64,000 nucleotides of DNA from Earliella scabrosa. Lineage: Eukaryota > Basidiomycota > Agaricomycetes > Polyporales > Polyporaceae. Location of the stretch: contig JABYQQ010000001.1 of NCBI GenBank assembly GCA_022605405.1, forward strand, positions 2,852,001-2,916,000, in the 5' to 3' direction. The notes below the pieces were generated by a model, which ran no database searches, was not told the origin of the DNA, and saw nothing but the letters and a program-made list of their open reading frames with translations. Made by a program: the position numbers and the translations under genes. This document shows, in pieces, positions 11,601 to 23,454 of the stretch. Positions within the stretch are counted from its first letter, which is position 1. Each line of letters begins with the position of its first letter.

Positions 11601-14600
11601 TGAGGTGCTGCCTGCGGGACTGATGATGACCGACCGCGGAAGCGAAGCCCTTTCGCTGAAATCTCGACGATGGTCACATAGTAGTCGCCTGGATTGCGAG
11701 GTCTCGTAGCTTGACTGCTCATCGCTGCCTCACTTGTTGACAGGGTCACCACTTGTGCGGAGCGGACCTGCACGCTGGGGAGAAGGACATCGAATGTCGT
11801 GCGTGTTCCAAGAGGAAGAGGGCGGGATTTGAACGACTTGATGTATGAAGACGTGAGCGCGTCGAGGCGGAGTTCAGGACCCAATGACTAACGAATCCGT
11901 TAGTTGACACTACTGCGGGGAAAGCTAGGAGATACGAACACCAGAGGACAGGTCCGACAACAACTGGGTCATTGCGGGTAAGACGAGAGGACTCATCCAT
12001 ATGTCAATACCGTCTTTGGAGCGAATGCGAAGTGTAGTCGCGTCTACGTCCTCCACGTCATGGTCGCTCATGTTCGCCCACATGTCTGCAAGGAGTGAAG
12101 CGGGGTCTTCCTCAGTATCCAATGGTTGATGGATGGTGTTGCGATATGTCCGCGGCGCGTCCTGAAACACTGTCATCAGTGGTGGAACAGCATATGTCCC
12201 GTCCTGACGTACTCGGGTTAGTGCGAACGGCGATGAGGGCCACGCTGAAGGTCGCCCTATGTATCGACCCTCATAGTGTCTGCAAAGGGAGCTGTACTGA
12301 TTGACGGAAGGCCATGGAGACTCCGTGGGAACATCTGGGTCGTTTTTCGCATTAATGTTTGCACTTGGAGAGGTTTGCATTGCTCACCATCAATTGTGTC
12401 TGGGTAATCCGTTGTCCAGTCGGTTAAGTCACCGTCGTCGGATTCGTCACCGCCTGACAAGTCTTGATCTCCGTCGCTCATTGCTGCAGCTGGAACACTG
12501 GCAGGGCGTAGATCACTGTTCAAGAGGATGTCAGTGTCAAGCAGAGCACGGGTAAAAAGACCTCTGACGCACGCTACTCGGGCATCTCGGGCAGCGTCAG
12601 GCAGAGGCTCGAGATCAGACTCTGACAAGTCTTCACGAAGAGATGGTAGACGCGCAGGTATCTGGTCTCTTGATGTCCCTATCGGATATAAACTTGGAAT
12701 TCGAATCTGAGGAAGGTAAAAGTCGTTGTCTAGTATGCCTCGACCTGGAAGACACGTTAGTCCCAAATAAAGTGAACGATACAGGTCATACCCGGTCGCA
12801 GTCGCTGAGATACGTTGCTCGGACCCTCAAGAGTGTATAGGATCTTTGCTCTTCTGGTGTCTGCGTCTTGTTTGGCGATGAACTCCGTCTGCAGCTGTGC
12901 CGACTCTTGCCAGCCAGGAGGTGAGGAATAGATGTCGATGTCGGCATCGAATCGAGCGTCGGCGGCCTCGATCCACCGTGTTCGATCCTGCCTCGACGCC
13001 AGAAGCAGCTTCGCAGTACTTTCTGGTAGTCGCACGCCCGTGACCTTGCGGAAGGTTTTCCCAGCGAGGTCGTTCATGTCAATGCGTAAGCCACCAGGTA
13101 GAGCGAGCTCGGCCGCAGCGTTTCCAACGTTCCACACTACGTTCACGGAATCAATGCAAACTTTCAAGAACGTGACTACGATAGGTGTCAGCCAGAGTAG
13201 CATCTGGAACGAAACGGCATCGGCCTACCATCGGGGTCCGAGGGTATTGCATACTCCTTGGCAGGAGCATTGAGAGGATCAGAGAAGTTCAGTCCAAACG
13301 ACGACCCGACAGCTGACAGGATTCGTGCTTCATACGCGTTCAGCGCTGCCTTGATGTCTCCTAAGTGTATCTCCCAGATGCAAACATATGTCGCCGTAGC
13401 GGGCCGGTGCCCAAAGAGCCTGTTCGCCGTGACGTCGATACCTGCCGACGGTTAGTAAGGACATAGCGCAAGAGCACACCACTCACCATCGATCACGATC
13501 TTCTCCCGTTTCGTGCCAAAGTGGTTGGACGTCGAGAACACCGAGGCGTTGTAGCAATGATCACTGATGCGCCCGGAAATTGTGTCGATGTTGACGGACA
13601 TCTCTGGAAAGGGTCGGTTTTGAGTCTCCGACCACGCACAGCTCAGGAAACCTGACCCACCCATATAGTAATCGTTGCTTCGGAGATGGAGCTGGAGAGA
13701 CGGGAGTGAAAGAATCAGGGAAGGGCCAAGATCCTCCGGCGAGTTGTGGGCATGTTCAACACTGAACTTCTCGTATCCAGGGAAGCCAGCAGGGAGGATC
13801 ATCAACCCGTTGTCCACTTCCAAACCCATTGTGACCTGCATGTTGTTGGACTGCGGTACAGTATGAGTAACTGGGATACGCGCGATGAGTGCAAATGTCA
13901 CACACCTGCCCTTCGCGATATTGGAGGAGAATGGGATCTCCTAGAGGCTGACCGGTGCTGCGCTTGCTCAAGTACTCCGTGAGCGTCGAGAAGTGCGTGA
14001 ACGACCCAAAGTAGTTATCGCGCAGGATCATGAAGTAGCGGATTGTCCAGCCAAACGCTTTGTACACGACATCTCGCCCAGTGAACTCCAGCTTGAGTTG
14101 GTCGACATTGTCCTGCTTGATCGCTGCGAAGTAGCGATAGGAACCGTTCATGTTGAGCATGCCTATGCGGCCCACTTGACTCCGGTCGGGCGTGGGGTAC
14201 AAGCTGGATATGTTCCATCGCGGTAGGGAGAGGTCCACATTGACATCGCGCGCTTCGATCCAGAATGAAACAGTAGTCGCCTCTGGACGATACTTTGTGA
14301 ACGGCATGTAGGCGCCATGTGTGAAGTGGTTTCCTCGCAGAGTCAGTAGGGCTAGGAGAGAAACGCGTAAATTGATTGTTTCTACAAATATCTTTGATAT
14401 AAACAAAACCACGAACCGTTATCCTCTCTAATCAAAGGTTTGTCGATGATATTGTGGTCGTTCACGTACAGGTTGATCGTGTAGTTTGACATGTCGAGGT
14501 CGATGACGTAGATCATGGGCGTGAAAAGGTTGTAATCGCTAGGTGGACCTGAACTCCAGTCCTTCCCAAGGTCTGTGAACATGTTGATATGGTCGCGGAG

Positions 14601-16698
14601 TAGGTAGAAACAGGGCTGCCGAAGGGAGATTGCGAACGTCCACTGCCTCAGCCCGTTCCACTTCAGGGGTGCCGGAAGGTTGCTCCGTATCTATTGTGAT
14701 ACTCAGCAACCCCTTCAACTGCAATACGATAGCACGCACTCGACAGGTCTCTGCGGTAAGAAGGCGAATGTCATTGAGACTCGACGTCACTGTGACAGTA
14801 TCCAGGTGGACCTCCAACAAGGAGACGTATCCCTGCGCAGACGCGGTCATAGGAACGATATAGCTAATTGTCGAGCTATCACCGGCACGAAGATGTATTG
14901 AGGCAGCTTCACGCTTCCTTGGTCGATCGCGTACGTGAGTTTGACCATCCCATTGCCAGTTCTACGATAGTTTGTGAACGTCTGTAGGTGTTATTGAAGC
15001 ACTCGACACACCTTGGACGCCTCGCGAAAGGGAAGTTGTAGCGTCACGCCATCGCGTAGCTCGACAAAGATCTTCAAACCTGTCCACATGCGCATGTCTC
15101 CGGGTTTCAAGCGCGGCGTGGGCTGAGCGGTGGAATAGGTGGGTGGGAAGAACGCATGTTGCAGGACCACCCTATAGCCCAATGAGTCGACGATACCTCC
15201 TCTAGCCATGACTGTATGCTTACCGTTGACGGTCAGCCCATGGCCCATATCGGATGACGCCACCCCTGATGACAAGATCAATGCCCCACTCTGGCGGAAG
15301 GTCTCCATTGCCGATATCGAACGGGTCCAAACTTGGGTCTTGGTTCTCTTGGCCTGCAGTTAGAGGTGGGACGACCCCGACGACGTCCGCGTAGTACAGT
15401 AACTCGACAACTGAGGCCTCAAGAATCTTCCGCTCGATAGCATACTCCAGTGTCGCGAAGTCAGCGCCGAGTGGAGTTTCCTCGTCCATGCTCTTGTGTT
15501 GCCTCCGTCGGCCCCATGTCTGAGGATGAGCCATCGGCATGCTATGATGGGACGCTTTAGAGGAACGGTCGTTAACGGACATATAGTTCCATAGTTTGAG
15601 GTGCTGCCAGACACGTTGGAAGGTGTGAAAAGAGAGATAAGATGCACGACGAAGGGGCGCGCTGTCGGCTCGGTTGACCCGCTCGTGCGTTCTCTTCCCT
15701 ACCTCCGTCATTGGGGTGGTGTAGCTGTCGTTCTCAACGTAGGACATCGAGAGGTTCTGCAGTTTGATGTTCAGTACCTGCTTGTACAAGTCGTGCTTTG
15801 AGCGAGCCTCAACGATGCCGTATGTGCCTTCGGCGCGCTGAAACTCGGCGACCAGGAGGTTGGGGGTGGACTGGTTCCCGATGGTGATGGCGCCCTTGAT
15901 GACCTCGAGACTTATGGGCAACAAGTCCTTCGGGTCGAGGTTTGGCATCTGACGGTGTATCCATAGTCCGACCTTCTTGATGAACGTGGGCGTCCTCTTG
16001 TATATGGAGGATACCAGCGAGACAGGCGGACCGAGGATGGATGCTGTCAAGCTCTATTAATTCTGGAGACAAGATTGCTTGACAGGAGATACGTACAGTC
16101 TTGGAACACAGAGGTTCTACTGAATATCTTGCGAACGGAGGCCGCGCCATCCGGCATCGGAGTTGCAGGAGTGGAAGGCATGTCCACATCGAGTTGGGAG
16201 ACTATGTTGTCGAACGCGGCTGTCCTGTTGTACATGAACCATTCCAAACCTTGAAGAGAGATGTGTACGCGACATGCGAGAGGGGCACTGCGTTTTCCGT
16301 TCGCGTCCTCTCCGATGACACGCGCATGGCTCAAGTCCTCTTCTTCAGCCGGGCGACGCAACCAATACCGCCAGGAAAGTTGGAGTTTCACGATCCGGAA
16401 TGTCTGGTTGCTGGAGTGGTAACGCAAGTCCTTGATTAGGACGCGTCCCGCGAGTGTAGAGAAGTGTATCGCCCCTACAATGGGGTACATCCAGTCTAAG
16501 CCCAGCCGCCTCATAGCGCGATGAACAGCGTGAACACGCACCAAATTCCAGCCATATGCTTGATTCTCCCTGGTTCCACAGAGCGAGCCTCAGGATTAGG
16601 CTGCATATGAAGGCGAAGAACCGATTCCAGTAGAAGAGATAGAATAGTAGAACCACGACAATGCAGACAATCACAACAAGGAGCACCACGTTCAGCAT
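5636..16698 (-). CDS. CSF1: Csf1/BLTP1 bridge-like lipid transfer protein (3427 aa, 16 exons)
   Basis: Exons: 16698..16542, 16474..16097, 16043..15224, 15171..15012, 14981..14935, 14875..14662, 14615..14417, 14351..13906, 13850..13487, 13441..13229, 13175..12792, 12744..12388, 12334..11940, 11887..9215, 9165..7148, 7094..5636; 10,284 nt, every phase closes. The product is a rod-like protein thought to move phospholipids between membranes and to supply ethanolamine lipid for GPI-anchor synthesis and cold adaptation. Evidence: one N-terminal membrane helix (residues 3-30), then the conserved YHSSNQT and SWRYW motifs, then FYLLRDHI and YVNDHNIIDKP. The last exons carry the C-terminal FSA_C-type region. 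Exon 5 (47 nt) and the intron 14934..14876 are the least certain: read straight through, the frame shifts there. Introns 14416..14352 and 11939..11888 use unusual GTTCGT donors. The first ATG lies just before the membrane helix. Divergent from the CX9C gene. Confidence 0.92.
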
Positions 16699-17067
16699 GA
16701 TGTCCGTGTTCCAGCAGCTTTCGAGAGTAGCGACTAGAGGAGGCGAGGGAGGTGTTCAGGCTGTCGTTGACCGCACACGGTCTCTCCGCGGCTGTGAGCC
16801 GCTCTTCCAAGCTCCCGCAGTCAAGAAATTCTGCCGACGACCTCGAGTATTGTCAAAGCAGCAACAGCAAGCAGAACAGACCGGAAGGGAAGAAGCGGAG
16901 GAGGGAGAGCGTAGGCGCGCAGACCTGCGCAGACGCACGCTCCTGCGTCGGTGACGCGGTTGAGCGTCTCAGTGAACTGAATTCCTCCCTGCCGCATTCC
17001 TCCCTCCTCCCTCTCCTTCTCTCTCGTGCTCACAGTGGCCGCCGCACGACTTCCCATTAGACTCGCT
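16699..17067. promoter_or_regulatory. Divergent promoter between CSF1 and the CX9C gene
   Basis: 369 bp separate the start codons. Bases about 16980-17032 are a C/T-rich tract (repeated TCCCTCC) just upstream of the plus-strand ATG, as often found at TATA-less fungal start sites. No TATA box is seen. Confidence 0.4.
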
Positions 17068-17326
17068 ATGCAACCCACCACCACCGCTGCGACGACTCCG
17101 TTACGCCGACTTGCACTTCACTCCACCACAACATGCTCCGCGGCAGCGTCGGCGTACGGCAAATGCATCGTCGCGACGTACACAGATGTGCACAAGGACT
17201 CCTGCAAGAAGGAATTCGCCGCATTTGGCGCATGTATGCGTAACGCAGTGAGTGATGTGAAGTTAGCCTCCGTGCGCCGAAGAGGTCCCTCATGCTATCA
17301 CTACGCAGATGAAGCGGAAATGGTGA
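17068..17326 (+). CDS. Twin CX9C mitochondrial protein, NDUFAF8-like
   Basis: Exons 17068..17247 and 17309..17326 give 65 aa. Two CX9C motifs form a coiled-coil-helix hairpin: CSAAASAYGKC (about 23-33) and CKKEFAAFGAC (about 46-56). The spacing and the AYGKC and KDSC elements match NDUFAF8 (C17orf89), a mitochondrial intermembrane-space factor that supports assembly of complex I through NDUFAF5. The second exon (MKRKW) gives a short basic tail. Import would go through the Mia40 disulfide relay; there is no cleavable presequence, as usual. It could be another small CX9C protein, so the specific orthology is moderate while the fold is clear. Confidence 0.75.
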
Positions 17327-17432
17327 ATGCAGATTAGCTGCACTAGGGCAGAGAGTTACAGTCCCATGGTTGTATGAAAGCAAAACATTATGATCACCAC
17401 ACTGCATCACACGCTCTCGAAGCTTCGTACCA

Positions 17433-18371
17433 TCATGGATCGTCTTCGTCACCCATTCCACCAGGAACTCTCCTCGTATCCTGTTCTTCACCTGGTTGTC
17501 GCTCTCTACGACCCGACCCGCCCCCAGCGGACCCGTTCAAGGTTGTCCGTTCGTTCTCAGCCACACGTGCTGCCCGCTCGCGCATCTGTCCTCTGGCGCG
17601 CGCAAGCATGTTCAAGCTCCGAGACAGTTGGAATGCGGTAGTATTTGGGAGAGGCAGGAGTTCATTCGAGAGGTTGGGCTGTTGTGGCGGAGGAGGCGAA
17701 GGAGGATGTCTCAGGCGACTGAGGAATGGACGCAAACGGAGGTCAATGATATACTCGGGTCCGTTGTCGTACGGTGTCGTATTCATTGGCTTGCTGGTAC
17801 AATTCTCCAGGGGGAGTGGCGACACAGGTGTTGGGGGTATAGGGTCAGGCTGGAGCGGGTCCGGGGTATCGGGTGGCATTGCAAGCGCAAATGACGTTTC
17901 GTATGCGATCGTGGTGAGTATGAATTCGAGGATAACGATAGTGAGGTCGAGCGATAGTAGGAAGGATTTCGACGGCTTGTGGGCTATGAGGCAAGCGTTA
18001 CACAATGAAAACAACGGTAGTTCGCTCAGACATACCCATGCCCACGAAATCAAGGATAATGGATCGTCCCTCTGCCGCTCCGTTGAATGCATGATGATAG
18101 AAGCATTGTAGGTTGACGAGCACGATGAGGAAGAACCAAAACCGCAATGAGCGTTGCGAGTCAATTTCGCGGGGCCGGGAGAACTGGAACTGTGTCGCCA
18201 GACGACAGAGGAATGGCCAGAGACGAGGTGAGAGGAGGAAGGACGTTGTCTGCAATTGGTAGAGGAGGGAGTTGAGCTGCATCGCTGGTCAACACTCACA
18301 GCTACAACCGGGATCCACTTGCGACTCACGGAATGAATGATATGCTTTCTCTGGGCATGGCGCATAGGCAT
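17433..18371 (-). CDS. DUF1746 membrane protein, Dsc4-like
   Basis: Exons 18371..18330, 18276..18036 and 17983..17433 give 277 aa. The joined sequence shows the DUF1746 pattern: HAQRKHIIHSLNSLLYQL, a hydrophobic segment, then SIILDFVG followed by a Pro-Ser-Lys stretch and a second hydrophobic helix (about 95-125). The C-terminal half is Pro-rich and disordered. In fission yeast, Dsc4 of this family is part of the Golgi Dsc E3 ubiquitin ligase that releases the SREBP factor under low oxygen or sterol; that role here is inferred. The ATG at 18371 is the first usable one in frame; an upstream non-coding or coding exon is possible. Divergent from the next gene by 364 bp. Confidence 0.7.
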   Translation of the reverse strand: MPMRHAQRKHIIHSVSRKWIPVVAVSVDQRCSSTPSSTNCRQRPSSSHLVSGHSSVVWRHSSSSPGPAKLTRNAHCGFGSSSSCSSTYNASIIMHSTERQRDDPLSLISWAWVCLSELPLFSLCNACLIAHKPSKSFLLSLDLTIVILEFILTTIAYETSFALAMPPDTPDPLQPDPIPPTPVSPLPLENCTSKPMNTTPYDNGPEYIIDLRLRPFLSRLRHPPSPPPPQQPNLSNELLPLPNTTAFQLSRSLNMLARARGQMRERAARVAENERTTLNGSAGGGSGRRERQPGEEQDTRRVPGGMGDEDDP

Positions 18372-18735
18372 GTCATGTATGTGTGCCGTCGTTTTCCTCG
18401 TCGAAGAGAGACTCCAAAGAGACCAGCGTCCTCGCCGTCGCGTGCGCCTCCAGGCTCGGAAGGGTGGTCGGGGACTGGGCGGGGAGACTCGCGATGTTCG
18501 GGGTCCTGCCCACCCGCTCCTGTCACGGACGCGTTACGTTCCTCAGTCACACCGCGAAGTCGCGTTTGACGGAGGGCGCTTACGCGCGTTCTCTCCCCCG
18601 TCGTCGACCTCTCTCCAGCCGTCTGTCATCGCACTTGCTTTGGTTTTGACCGGTCAACCTTGTTGTCCCAACTTTTTGTGACTCTTATCTCAACAACTGG
18701 CCGCTGGCATCTGGTGGTGTCACCCTGGAGCCATT

Positions 18736-21700
18736 ATGAAGAACCTCAAGCAAACCACGCTCTCCTTCGTTCCCGCTGCAAGGAAGGACAAGGACGATCC
18801 ATCCTCACGATCCCGGCAAGGTTCTATCGCCAGCTCGGCGAAATCTAGATCAGTATTTGACTGTGTCGAGATTCCCGCTCCGGCCAAGCGTCGCACAAAG
18901 GCCACCAAGTCGGCCACTTCGAAGCCCAAACCGTCTCCTAAGATAACAACGTACGCTGAGCCCAGGAAAGTCTCTCTCAAGCGCAAGTTGTCTCCCGATC
19001 CAGACTTGGGTGTAGGCCCTTCGAAGGGCGTAGTTTCCATACCCCGCATCACAGTCGATCCCGCATCGTCTCCAGGAGTCTCACAAGGTGCGTCTGCAGG
19101 TCAGTCCTCCCAATTTGGGGTCGCTCGTACTTAAGAGCAAAAACCTTGCGGCAGACCTCCGAAGGAAGTCGTCTCCCCCGAAGAAGCGACGTCTATCCTC
19201 CCCCCTTTCCGATCTCACATCTTTGGCGTCAAGTCTTCCTCCGAGTTCCATCCACCAACAGTCAGAGATTGACGACGCCGAGATGGTGCCCACAAGTCAA
19301 TCAGACGAGCAAGAACTCACACTACCCGAAATCTCCAAGAAGGATGCCGCCGAAGTTCAGGAGAGCGTCGATAGGTGGCGGCAGAAAACGCTCATGAATC
19401 CTCCCAGTCGCTCTGGGTCGGTCTCCGATTATGATCGCTTTGGGTCGCCGCTGAGTGATCTACCAATCGATGGCGACGAGAATTCATTCGCCGATGGAGA
19501 ACCAGTACCCGAAACTCCTGTATCAGAAGTCCGCTCGGATCTAGGATTGCCAACCCCACAAACACCTTCTTCCTCCAGAAACCATGGAGCTCACCAGATT
19601 GCGTCTAGCTCAACGTTGGCTACGCCAGCGTCGCACACTGTGTCTCGTCGTAAGGCCCCCTCCCCTGATGCCTCACCCTCGGATGCCTTCCGATCCTTGA
19701 CGCCTCCACCTTCGAGCGACATGGATATCGAACCCGAACCAGATGACATGCCCAACGTCGAGGTATTGGATGTGAAGAGCAAGACGGAGAAGATCATTGC
19801 CGACATCAAGGCGCGAGCTATAGCGGCTGCACATTCGAGCCCAGAACAGAGCCCCATTGACCTCGATGCATTGAGCGACGACTCCGACAGCAGCGATGAC
19901 TCCGACGCGCCGGGCGGCCTCGTTGCTGCACTCATCAAGGATGCTCAGAACAGGAAATCCAAGGCGTCAGTAGTAGTGTTATGATCCAGAACCGACGCAT
20001 ATACTGACCCTGTTCTACGTCATAGTACTCCGGGGAAGGCAGGACCGTCCCGATCCTCCCCTGAGGCCTCTACGAGATATAATCTCCGTCGCCTCTCACC
20101 TTCTCGGCCGAAGGAAAGATATGCCACGCCACCCACGCAAGCGCACAAACCTCGCAAAGCTGATCCTCTTGGGAAGCTCCTACGCGAGAAGGAACGCGAA
20201 GAGCGAACCGGGACAGGCATGGCTGCGGTCCGCCTCGCCGAGGAGGTGGTAGCTCGTGGTAAAGCCAACCTCCAGAGCGAGATGGAAGACGAAGAGGACA
20301 GGTCCGAGGACGATGCTGATCGTGACCACACATTCGCGTGGAGAGCGAAGAGCAAGGGCAGATCGTCCTCTCCTATAGCCGGACCCTCCCAAACGTCCAG
20401 GACCAGCGGTGCTGATAGTGCCGGCGAAGCAGACATCGCGGACCTCGACTGCCGAGCCGTTCTCGGTGACAAGGAGGCCGATGCTGTCCAGCGGATCTTG
20501 GCTAACGACATGGAAGAGGAGAAGGCACAGGCTCTTGCGAAAGAGAACGAAGTTCCCCTCGGAGTACCTTTCTGGATGTCTCTGACTGACGAGGAGCAAC
20601 GTGATGAGATGGATGTCGAAATCTCTTTGCCCCCATTCACCGCTGATGTGGGCGGGAACCCAATCCGCCAGTTGCTGGCGAACGCTACGAAGCACAACGG
20701 TACGTCTCTATATCGTTCGTACTGTCCCAGCGCGACTCACAAGGACGCAGATGTGGCACAAGTCTCCGCATTGCTTTCCTCTGGATTCGGCGTTTTCATG
20801 AGCATCGAGCATTATCCAGTCATCGTTCCATGGTTATTCGATCTCGGTATGTACTCTACAGACATTGTCTAACAACAAGTGATCTGACCGACCCCTCTAG
20901 CGTTCTCGGACGTCGACCTTACAGTCAGTACTTTGGCGTATACGCAATTGTTGCGGATGGCTCCCATTGTCGGCTCCCAGCCGTCGGGCATACGCCTGAC
21001 CACTATACTCATGGCACTCAAGCGCCTCGGTGCCTCTATAGATGTCCTGGCTCATCACGGGTGGGCTGAACAATGCGCTGCTGTACCCATGCTCGGTGCA
21101 GCGGCCGCTTCCTATTGGAGGGAGGAAATGGTGTATAGGATGGTGTCGCTACTCGCCGCCTTTGCACAGTGAGCTATACGATTGAAATAGTAGTCGAGCG
21201 GTTACTCACATCGTTGCAGGTCCTTCATGAGAGACGAGCTCAGTAGCCTATCGCTCGTCTTGATACTCGTCGGAATGGACCCGACCACGCCCGAGGACCT
21301 TCAGACAGAGGTTCGCAAGGCGTGCGATAGCTTGGCGTTGGCCATGACCCGCTCCCACGAGCTTGCGACATGTTCGAAGATTGTGGAGTTCGGCAAAACC
21401 CTCTCGCCTGCCAACCAGTCCCTCCTAATCTCTTTCATACCTTCGACCTCCCCTGCTACCGTGCGTATGGCACGGTGCGTCTCTCGCGCGCTGCTTCTGG
21501 GAGCCGCGCCTTCTGCTGCTGAATACGAGAACGACCTGCCCGAGTTGGGCCCCCTCATCGACCTGCTCTCTCCGCCATCAGGCTCGGAAGGGCCTTTCGA
21601 CATTACCGGGAATTCAAACAAGAAGGGGTTCTTCGACGACCTCACGTCCACGTTGTCTCTTGTCAGCAAAGCCCTGTCTGACGTCGACGAATACGCTATC

Positions 21701-22103
21701 GTAGAGAAACGGGCCATGGACGAGGCGAAAAAACCGGTTGGGAAGAAGGCCCAATCGGATATGGATCCCAAGCAGGAGGGCGGTGACGAGGACGAAGAAG
21801 AGAAGAAACCATCGAAGATGACGCCCCTTGAGCAAGTGAAACGCGCCCTCGATATTTTGCACGGAAAGATTGGTGCGTATATTGCTTCTCGGGCACTCAT
21901 CCAAGCATGGGGTCATTGACCTGTTCTCTATCGTAGTCGACACGAAGGCTGCACATCTCGATCGCTCGCGTGCCAAGGCCGTCTTGCAGCGGCTCGCTTC
22001 ACGAATCCACTATCAACGGACCGCGAGCATCAAGTCCGGCGCGGGCACTGCAAGACCCCGCAACCTTCTCGCATATTTCAATGGCAGTGGCGGCTCTGTT
22101 TGA
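18736..22103 (+). CDS. Large nuclear-type protein, possibly CANIN/Nse6-SLF2-like
   Basis: Exons 18736..19087, 19155..19965, 20026..20699, 20751..20846, 20901..21168, 21220..21872 and 21937..22103 give 1006 aa; all phases close. The first ~600 residues are disordered, rich in Ser, Pro and charged residues, with SPLSDL repeats (about 135 and 235) and a run of Asp-Ser (DDSDSSDDSD). The N terminus KQTTLSF resembles a degenerate PCNA-binding (PIP) box. From about residue 613 the protein becomes helical and conserved-looking, with WLFDLAF and TLAYTQLLRMAPI. Fungal proteins of this layout are annotated as CANIN-domain proteins, which load the SMC5/6 complex at DNA damage; I cannot confirm this by eye. 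An alternative is an unrelated fungal nuclear scaffold. Confidence 0.55.
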
Positions 22104-22776
22104 TCGCCTATTTTGACCTTTCCCATCACACCTGCTTGCTCGCTGATGTCTTCGTAGGCTAATCCTGTATAATCACGTTTCTCTGTAGACTAGTACGCTC
22201 GATATTAGTGCTATCCTACTCCGTCCTCCACGTTTAATCGAAATGTACGGCTTCCTCGTTCCTATCCTTGTCCAGGCCCTGCGTTTGGTCATCTCGAGCA
22301 TTTGGAGTCGACATCTGAACGCCACTGGTGGACATGCCATTTAGCATGGGGCGAGGTACGTGATGGACATGGTCAGTTTTTGAATTAACTCATGTTCTAT
22401 GCATGCAGGGGATGTGGAACGGTTGGCAATGAATGCCCGCAGACTTTGACGCATCCGGCATGCGCGGGGAAAGCTGACTGTATCTCGGAGTGGTCACTGG
22501 ACGCCACCTCCGCAACAACAGCCACAACCTCTCAGGCGTGTCGAACGGATTGACCTTTACGGGCATGGTCCAGTGCACTTCTGCCGCCTCTTGCACCTTG
22601 CTTGCTTCTCCTGTTCGCGCTGACGATCAGAGAGAATGACACTGGCGAGCCGCTGACCGGTGACCTATCGCTGACCCCGTCCGCTGACCTCGATGCGCGC
22701 CCACGAGAGCTATAAGAGTGGGGTACGGACGACAATCAGTATCAAACCGCCCTATCATCCATCAGCCTCGAAGGCC
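22104..22776. promoter_or_regulatory. Upstream region with TATA box and four CGCTGAC repeats
   Basis: A TATA-like CTATAAG sits at 22710-22716, 61 bp before the ATG at 22777. Four copies of CGCTGAC lie upstream in the same orientation at 22618-22624, 22651-22657, 22669-22675 and 22682-22688, the last two followed by C; a further TGACC is at 22661. Spacing shrinks toward the TATA box (33, 18, 13 bp). This looks like a binding-site array for an inducible gene. No gene is seen in the rest of the stretch. Confidence 0.5.
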
Positions 22777-22914
22777 ATGCAGTTCGGCACCAAAGTCTTC
22801 CTTCTCCTTGCGGCATTCACCGCACTCGCTACCGCGATGCCAATTCCCGAGCCAGAACCTGGCTCGTGCACCTGCAGCAGCTGCCACTGCAACTCGCAGC
22901 GCCGCGGGGCTTGA
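22777..22914 (+). CDS. Small secreted Cys-rich peptide (45 aa)
   Basis: A single-exon frame of 45 codons. Residues 1-20 are a signal peptide (MQFGTKVFLLLAAFTALATA) with a hydrophobic core; the predicted mature part is about 25 residues: an acidic Pro-Glu stretch, then CTCSSCHC and a basic tail. The four cysteines follow C-x-C-x2-C-x-C, the spacing of short metal-thiolate peptides, so a secreted metallothionein-like role is possible. It does not end in a CaaX box, so it is not a mating pheromone. A TATA box lies 61 bp upstream. After the stop, GTGAGC at 22926 and an acceptor near 22978 could mark an intron in the 3' UTR, or an alternative C terminus. Function unknown. Confidence 0.6.
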   Translation: MQFGTKVFLLLAAFTALATAMPIPEPEPGSCTCSSCHCNSQRRGA

Positions 22915-23454
22915 GAAGTATCCTGGTGAGCGAAGAGACGTGCATCTATTGCTATTTGAGGCTTACTTTCGTATCAGGTCACTGGCGAAGATGGAGATGG
23001 GAGCGCGATGAAGCTTCGAATTCGTTGGTTGGAACATGCTGTTGCTACCATTGATGACATGCATCATCTTTTGTGCACATTCGGCCTCAAGGCTAGCCCA
23101 TGCCCATTGCGCGATTGCCCGCTGCGACAGCTCACCAATTCCGATACGTACCGAACGCTGGTGCCGTGCAGCAGTGGAGGAAAGTTTTCATGCTCTTCGA
23201 CGTCCGATGAGCGCCCTGCCTGGAGTATCGTTTGACTCAGACATCAAGGTCCCGGATCCTTCTGTGGACGGCGCATCTGTTATGAACCACTAAGGCGATG
23301 AACACCAGCTATAGATTTTGGGCCTCGGGACTTCTAAAGCCACACGAGGCGCGATCCAGGTGTATAAGATCGATATTCATGGCGAGTGGTAATCGCTCCC
23401 AGGTTGTAGGCTTTCGACCCGACGACCAACCATCGCCTTCGACGACGGGAAACG
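22915..23454. other. Intergenic stretch, no supported gene
   Basis: 540 bp between the secreted peptide and the surface-protein gene. Its start is probably 3' UTR with a possible intron (22926-22978). No other feature seen. Confidence 0.4.

Noticed and set aside
14876..14934. Apparent frameshift in CSF1
   Set aside because: A 59-nt GT-AG intron (donor GTACGC, acceptor GATAG) restores the frame and the phase of every later exon, so a lesion is not needed.
18326..18550. Frame upstream of the Dsc4-like gene with Pro/Glu-rich reading
   Set aside because: Begins at GTG right after a stop, has no ATG, and its phase does not join exon 2.
20020..20697. Long minus-strand frame inside the CANIN-like gene
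   Set aside because: Lies opposite a well-supported exon; Ser/Arg-rich composition is typical of an antisense shadow.
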